In this document: piece after piece, positions 5,670 to 8,301 of the stretch
Position numbering within the stretch: position 1 is the stretch's first letter
Layout: every line of letters begins with the position of its first letter
DNA from: Pseudomonadota bacterium
GTDB lineage: Bacteria > Pseudomonadota > Alphaproteobacteria > Rhodobacterales > Rhodobacteraceae
Assembly (NCBI GenBank): GCA_022573605.1
Contig: JACZTQ010000135.1
Coordinates: forward strand, 1 to 8,301
Reading direction: 5' to 3'
DNA: 8,301 bases
The notes under the pieces: generated by a model
Told to the model about the DNA's origin: nothing
The model's input: the letters and a program-made list of their open reading frames with translations, nothing else
The model's database searches: none
Position numbers and translations under genes: made by a program

Positions 5670-6746
5670 TCACGCGTTGGCGCCCGCGATGGCGGCGATC
5701 ACCGCCCCGGTGACCTCGGCCGTGGTGGCCTCGCCGCCGAGGTCGCGGGTGCGCACCCGGCCGGCGCCGGTGACCTGCTCGATGGCCGAGATCAGGGCGC
5801 TCGCGGCCCCCGCCTCGCCGAGGTGCTCCAGCATCATCGCCGCCGACCAGAAGGCGCCGATCGGGTTGGCGATGCCTTGCCCCATGATGTCGAAGGCGGA
5901 GCCGTGGATCGGCTCGAACATCGAGGGGAAGTCGCGCTCCGGGTTGAGGTTGGCGGTGGGGGCCAGGCCGAGGCTGCCGGTCAGGGCGGCGGCGAGATCG
6001 CTGAGCACGTCGGCGTGCAGGTTGGTGGCGACGATGGTGTCGAGGCTGGCCGGGTTCAGCACCATCCGCGTGGTCATGGCGTCGACCAGCATCTTGTCGG
6101 TGGTGACCTCCGGGTAATCGCCCTTGAGCTCCTCGAAGATCGCGTCCCACATCACCATGCCGTGGCGCTGGGCGTTGGACTTGGTGACCAGGGTCAGGAG
6201 CTTGCGGGGGCGGCTCCGGGCCAGTTCCAGGGCGAAACGCTGGATGCGCTCGACCCCGCTTCGGGTGAAGACGGCGACATCCAGGCCGACCTCCGAGCCA
6301 AAACCCCGGTGCACCCGGCCGCCGGCGCCGGAATACTCGCCCTCGGAGTTCTCGCGCACGATCACCCAGTCGAGATCGCCCGGGCCGACGCCCCGGAGCG
6401 GACTTTCGATGCCGGGCAGGATGCGCGCCGGGCGCACGTTGGCGTATTGCTCGAAGGGCTGGCAGATCGCCAGGCGCAGGCCCCAGAGCGAGATGTGGTC
6501 GGGCACCCTTGGGTCGCCGGCGGAGCCGAAATAGATCGCGTCGAAAGGCTTGATCTGGTCGAGCCCGTCGGCGGGCATCATCGCGCCTTCGCGCAGATAG
6601 CGGTTAGAGCCCCAGTCGAAATGGACCGGCTCGATCCGGAAGCTGCCGTCGCGGGTGGCGAGAGCGGCGAGAACCTCCAGCCCGGCGGCGATGACCTCGG
6701 TGCCGATCCCGTCACCGGGGATGGCGGCGATGCGGTAGGTGTTCAT
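5670..6746 (-). CDS. ttuC: Tartrate/D-malate dehydrogenase-like decarboxylating enzyme (NAD+)
   Basis: This 358-residue cytoplasmic enzyme of the isopropylmalate/isocitrate dehydrogenase fold resembles TtuC and E. coli DmlA. Those enzymes oxidise a 2-hydroxy diacid such as D-malate or tartrate and decarboxylate it (D-malate to pyruvate and CO2). Seen in order: IAAIPGDGIGTEV (6-18), VPDHISLWGLRL (81-92), NVRPAR (103-108; R105 and R108 hold the substrate), VIVRENSEGEYS (128-139; R131, Y138), TKSN (188-191; catalytic K189), D222, then ADVLSD (245-250; metal residues D246 and D250). EPIHGSAFDIMGQGIANP (278-295) carries D286, the mark of NAD+ rather than NADP+ use. PDHISLWG and APTANLNPERDFPS favour the tartrate/D-malate group over LeuB. 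The length is normal and no active-site residue is missing. The start has GGGGAA about six bases upstream. The exact substrate is not settled by sequence; ttuC and dmlA are both possible names. It is convergent with dctPQM and on the same strand as the next two genes. Confidence 0.85.
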   Translation of the reverse strand: MNTYRIAAIPGDGIGTEVIAAGLEVLAALATRDGSFRIEPVHFDWGSNRYLREGAMMPADGLDQIKPFDAIYFGSAGDPRVPDHISLWGLRLAICQPFEQYANVRPARILPGIESPLRGVGPGDLDWVIVRENSEGEYSGAGGRVHRGFGSEVGLDVAVFTRSGVERIQRFALELARSRPRKLLTLVTKSNAQRHGMVMWDAIFEELKGDYPEVTTDKMLVDAMTTRMVLNPASLDTIVATNLHADVLSDLAAALTGSLGLAPTANLNPERDFPSMFEPIHGSAFDIMGQGIANPIGAFWSAAMMLEHLGEAGAASALISAIEQVTGAGRVRTRDLGGEATTAEVTGAVIAAIAGANA

Positions 6747-6793
6747 GGGTTTTCCCCGTGTGGCCGAGGGCCTCTGTGTTCAGCTAGAGCCAT

Positions 6794-6876
6794 GTCATGC
6801 CCGTGTTTGACTCGGGTATCCAGCCCTTAAATTCTTGATCCCCGGACTGGATCGCCGGGTCACACCCGGAAGTGAC
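6794..6876. repeat. Degenerate long inverted repeat (30-base arms) upstream of the dehydrogenase gene
   Basis: Arms at 6794-6823 and 6847-6876 match as inverted copies at 22 of 30 positions around a 23-base centre. The ends are best kept: GTCA outside and ATCCAG / CTGGAT inside. Wording such as TCATGCCCG...GGTATCCAG resembles a palindromic intergenic repeat I recall as common in Alphaproteobacteria (variants of TCATGCCCGG...CCGGGCATCCA). This looks like an old, decayed copy. It starts 48 bases upstream of the dehydrogenase start codon and could form a stem in a transcript reading through from the lyase-like gene. Confidence 0.5.
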
Positions 6877-7018
6877 CGATTGGGGGTCGAACCTCTCCGA
6901 ATTGGAGTTGCCTTGGGTCACGAACTCATCAAGCGGGTTGAGAGTGGCGATGCCCGTTCAGCGATCCATAGCAGTCAGTTGCAACGAACTGGACGAACGA
7001 TCGGGTTTGACTCGGAGC
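6877..7018. other. Intergenic stretch with nothing recognised
   Basis: This is the rest of the 300-base gap between the lyase-like gene and the dehydrogenase gene. It is lower in GC than the dehydrogenase gene. Short open frames cross it on the + strand (6835-7086 and 6872-7075), but they have no convincing ribosome binding site or family resemblance and run into the 3' end of the lyase-like gene. It may be decayed sequence. Confidence 0.4.
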
Positions 7019-7045
7019 CGACATTCGGCCGAAACAACAATGTCG
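7019..7045 (-). terminator. Hairpin directly after the lyase-like gene
   Basis: CGACATT at 7019-7025 and AATGTCG at 7039-7045 form a 7-bp stem around a 13-base loop. The loop side includes the perfect palindrome TTCGGCCGAA (7024-7033). It begins one base past the stop codon of the minus-strand gene ending at 7047. No T-run follows, so it may stabilise the mRNA end rather than terminate. Confidence 0.3.
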
Positions 7046-7046
7046 C

Positions 7047-8021
7047 CTACAAGCCGATCATTTCCGCTTGCCTGACCAGGGCCTGAGCTTGACGGATTTG
7101 AGGCATGAAAAGCGGCTTGCCATCGAGTGTTGCCATACCACCGCCTGAGCGAGCAGCCTCTTTCGCCGCTTCTAGAACTCGTCGCGCCTTCATCACGTCA
7201 TCCAAGGATGGTGAAAACACTTCATTTGCCAGTCGCATCGAGACCTCATCATTGCCCCATTTACCTTCGCAGCCGAGCACTGCCGCGCGCATAGCGGCAG
7301 CCCGAAACCCGTCGGGATCAGCAGGGTCGAGAAATGGGCCATCCACCGGTCGTAGGCCATTCGCACGAGACGCAACAACAAGCCGCGAGAGGGCATAGTG
7401 CCACATGTCGCCCCAGTGGCGCTCACGCCCACCATGCTCGTCCGCATCGGTCAGAATGTGATAGTTCGGGTTCGCACCACCAACCACCGTCATCCGTGCA
7501 TGCACCGAAGCCGCATAGTCGTTCTCACCGAGATGCAGTGAATCGTTTCGTGGGCTCGCGGCCGCGATTTCATCGATGTTCGCCATGCCCTGTGCCGTCT
7601 CGATCATGATCTGAAAGCCGAGCTGCTTTTCTCTTCCCATCGCGTCTTCGATCTGTGTCACCAACACGTCCACCGCATAGATATCGGCGGCATTTCCTGC
7701 CTTGGGAATAAGAACAAGGTCCAGCCGCTCCGTGGGTGCTTCCAGAATGTCTATGAGGTCGCGATACATGTGCGGCGTGTCGAGCCCGTTTATCCGCATC
7801 GAGACCGATTTCTTGCCCCAGTCGATATCATTCAAGGCGTCCACGATGTTCCGACGGGCTTGAGGTTTATCGCCTGGTGGAATTGCATCCTCGATCTCGA
7901 ACATGATCACGTCCGCTTCGGACTTCGCTGCATCCTCAAATGTCTCGGGTCGGTTCGCGAGGACAAACAATTGGCTACGGTTCAATCTTGGCGGTGCTTG
8001 TTCGACTGCCTTGAAGCTCAT
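7047..8021 (-). CDS. Malyl-CoA lyase homologue (HpcH/HpaI aldolase/CitE family) with altered active-site motifs
   Basis: This 324-residue TIM-barrel protein is closest in style to L-malyl-CoA/beta-methylmalyl-CoA lyase (Mcl1, about 318 aa), which cleaves malyl-CoA to acetyl-CoA and glyoxylate. The start at 8021 gives the family N-terminus MSFK and has GGGAGA seven bases upstream; an in-frame ATG at 8084 would add 21 unrelated residues. Kept: R76 (in SMRINGLDTP), E141 (MIETAQG) and D168 (GENDYAAS), the substrate and Mg2+ residues, at exactly the Mcl1 numbers, plus ANEVFSPS and VRQAEMI near the end. Changed: the PG motif after QLF is L-A-N (21-23), the GKWxIHPxQ segment reads GKWGNDEVS (253-261), and the catalytic Asp of the C-terminal lid (I-D-x-P) is Phe305 (L-F-M-P). 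Six residues are inserted near 195-200. GC is about 50-57%, well below the neighbours. Standard malyl-CoA lyase activity is doubtful; a CoA-independent aldolase or another role is possible. Confidence 0.82.
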   Translation of the reverse strand: MSFKAVEQAPPRLNRSQLFVLANRPETFEDAAKSEADVIMFEIEDAIPPGDKPQARRNIVDALNDIDWGKKSVSMRINGLDTPHMYRDLIDILEAPTERLDLVLIPKAGNAADIYAVDVLVTQIEDAMGREKQLGFQIMIETAQGMANIDEIAAASPRNDSLHLGENDYAASVHARMTVVGGANPNYHILTDADEHGGRERHWGDMWHYALSRLVVASRANGLRPVDGPFLDPADPDGFRAAAMRAAVLGCEGKWGNDEVSMRLANEVFSPSLDDVMKARRVLEAAKEAARSGGGMATLDGKPLFMPQIRQAQALVRQAEMIGL

Positions 8022-8028
8022 CGCCAAA

Positions 8029-8034
8029 TCTCCC
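8029..8034 (-). promoter_or_regulatory. Ribosome binding site that fixes the lyase-like gene start
   Basis: Reading the minus strand, GGGAGA at 8034-8029 sits seven bases before the ATG at 8021. No comparable site precedes the upstream in-frame ATG at 8084. Confidence 0.6.
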
Positions 8035-8083
8035 GAGACATTGGCAAATGAAGGAACCGATCCCTCCGAGACGGAATCCCTCA

Positions 8084-8112
8084 ATAACGTCCGCTTTTCC
8101 CTGCCGATTCAA
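8084..8112 (-). promoter_or_regulatory. Possible sigma70-like promoter for the lyase-like gene
   Basis: On the minus strand TTGAAT (8112-8107) and CGTTAT (8089-8084) are 17 bases apart, about 65 bases upstream of the start at 8021. They match four and three of six consensus bases. The pair lies in the 113-base gap after the dehalogenase stop. The gene may therefore have its own promoter, although read-through from upstream is equally possible. Confidence 0.22.
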
Positions 8113-8134
8113 CCCTCGTCTATGAGAACACGCC

Positions 8135-8301
8135 TCAGACACCCAGTGCATCGGCGATGCCGCCGATGTGGTCGGTGACGATGTCCCAGTCGCCGTCGGC
8201 CTCGAAGTCCTTGGTCTGGCCGGCGCCGTATTCATAGGGGCGGTTGATGTAGGCGGTCCGCATGCCCTGCCCGGCTGCCGCCGCCAGGTCGTCGTTGTGG
8301 G
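8135..8301 (-). CDS. Haloacid dehalogenase, type II, C-terminal fragment
   Basis: This is the last 54 residues of a gene that continues past the window edge, with a TGA stop at 8137-8135. It opens with H-N-D-D-L-A-A-A, the conserved acidic motif late in HAD-type dehalogenases. R-T-A-Y-I-N-R-P-Y-E-Y-G-A-G-Q follows, then D-G-D-W-D-I-V, which is typical of (S)-2-haloacid dehalogenase type II. Such enzymes replace the halogen of a 2-haloacid with hydroxyl through an Asp-ester and invert configuration, giving (R)-2-hydroxyacids. Many homologues have other or unknown substrates. GC is high again here, unlike the adjacent lyase-like gene. The nucleophile Asp and the cap lie outside the window and cannot be checked. 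Confidence 0.75.
   Translation of the reverse strand, partial: HNDDLAAAAGQGMRTAYINRPYEYGAGQTKDFEADGDWDIVTDHIGGIADALGV

Noticed and set aside
5652..6830. A 392-codon + strand frame opposite the dehydrogenase.
   Set aside because: The minus-strand product has complete dehydrogenase motifs and catalytic residues. The + frame is a shadow and starts inside the palindrome.
6747..7046. A mobile element or tRNA-type attachment site between the dehydrogenase and lyase-like genes.
   Set aside because: Only a degenerate inverted repeat and a small hairpin are visible. There is no transposase, target duplication or tRNA fold.
7047..7300. The missing IHPxQ segment of the lyase-like protein explained by a local frameshift.
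   Set aside because: The other frames over the same bases do not restore the motif, and the aligned length around GKW and ANEVFSPS is unchanged, so substitution rather than frameshift is seen.
8022..8084. Upstream in-frame start for the lyase-like gene at 8084.
   Set aside because: The added 21 residues do not resemble the family, and the start at 8021 gives the expected N-terminus with a good ribosome binding site.

Overview
The window is GC-rich (hand counts of typical 60-base stretches in the main genes give about 60-73% GC) and reads as accessory metabolism of an alphaproteobacterium. The TRAP subunits are of the TakP/FcbT kind, and the repeats and gene styles resemble Rhodospirillales or Rhodobacterales. 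The organism assignment is inference. No tRNA, rRNA, CRISPR array, insertion sequence or phage gene was seen.

Layout, left to right: (1) 1-272, the 3' end of a DMT/EamA-type permease on +. (2) 273-550, a leader region with a 54-codon small ORF behind a good ribosome binding site and a short palindrome. (3) 551-5595, a three-gene TRAP transporter operon on +: dctP (Tat-exported binding protein), a 265-base hairpin-rich gap, dctQ (335 aa, about twice the usual size) and dctM (883 aa, with a 330-residue soluble helical tail). (4) 5602-5665, a nested REP-like palindrome squeezed between two convergent stop codons. (5) On the minus strand, in transcription order: the 3' end of a type II haloacid dehalogenase (8301-8135), a divergent malyl-CoA lyase homologue (8021-7047) and a tartrate/D-malate dehydrogenase-like decarboxylating enzyme (6746-5670). 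A 300-base gap between the last two holds a degenerate 30-base inverted repeat.

The genes make a plausible catabolic set for small carboxylic acids. The TRAP system belongs to the class that binds 2-oxo or 2-hydroxy acids. The dehydrogenase oxidatively decarboxylates 2-hydroxy diacids with NAD+. Type II dehalogenases turn (S)-2-haloacids into (R)-2-hydroxyacids, which are the stereochemistry a D-malate dehydrogenase would use. This joint pathway is a hypothesis, not something the sequence proves.

Two things stand out. The malyl-CoA lyase homologue keeps the family's Mg2+/carboxylate residues (R76, E141, D168) but has lost the catalytic Asp (F305 instead), the IHPxQ segment and the N-terminal PG motif. 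It also sits in a stretch of clearly lower GC (about 50-57%), which suggests transfer. The TRAP membrane proteins both carry large extra parts: four added membrane helices on DctQ, and a two-helix insertion plus a long coiled-coil-like tail on DctM.
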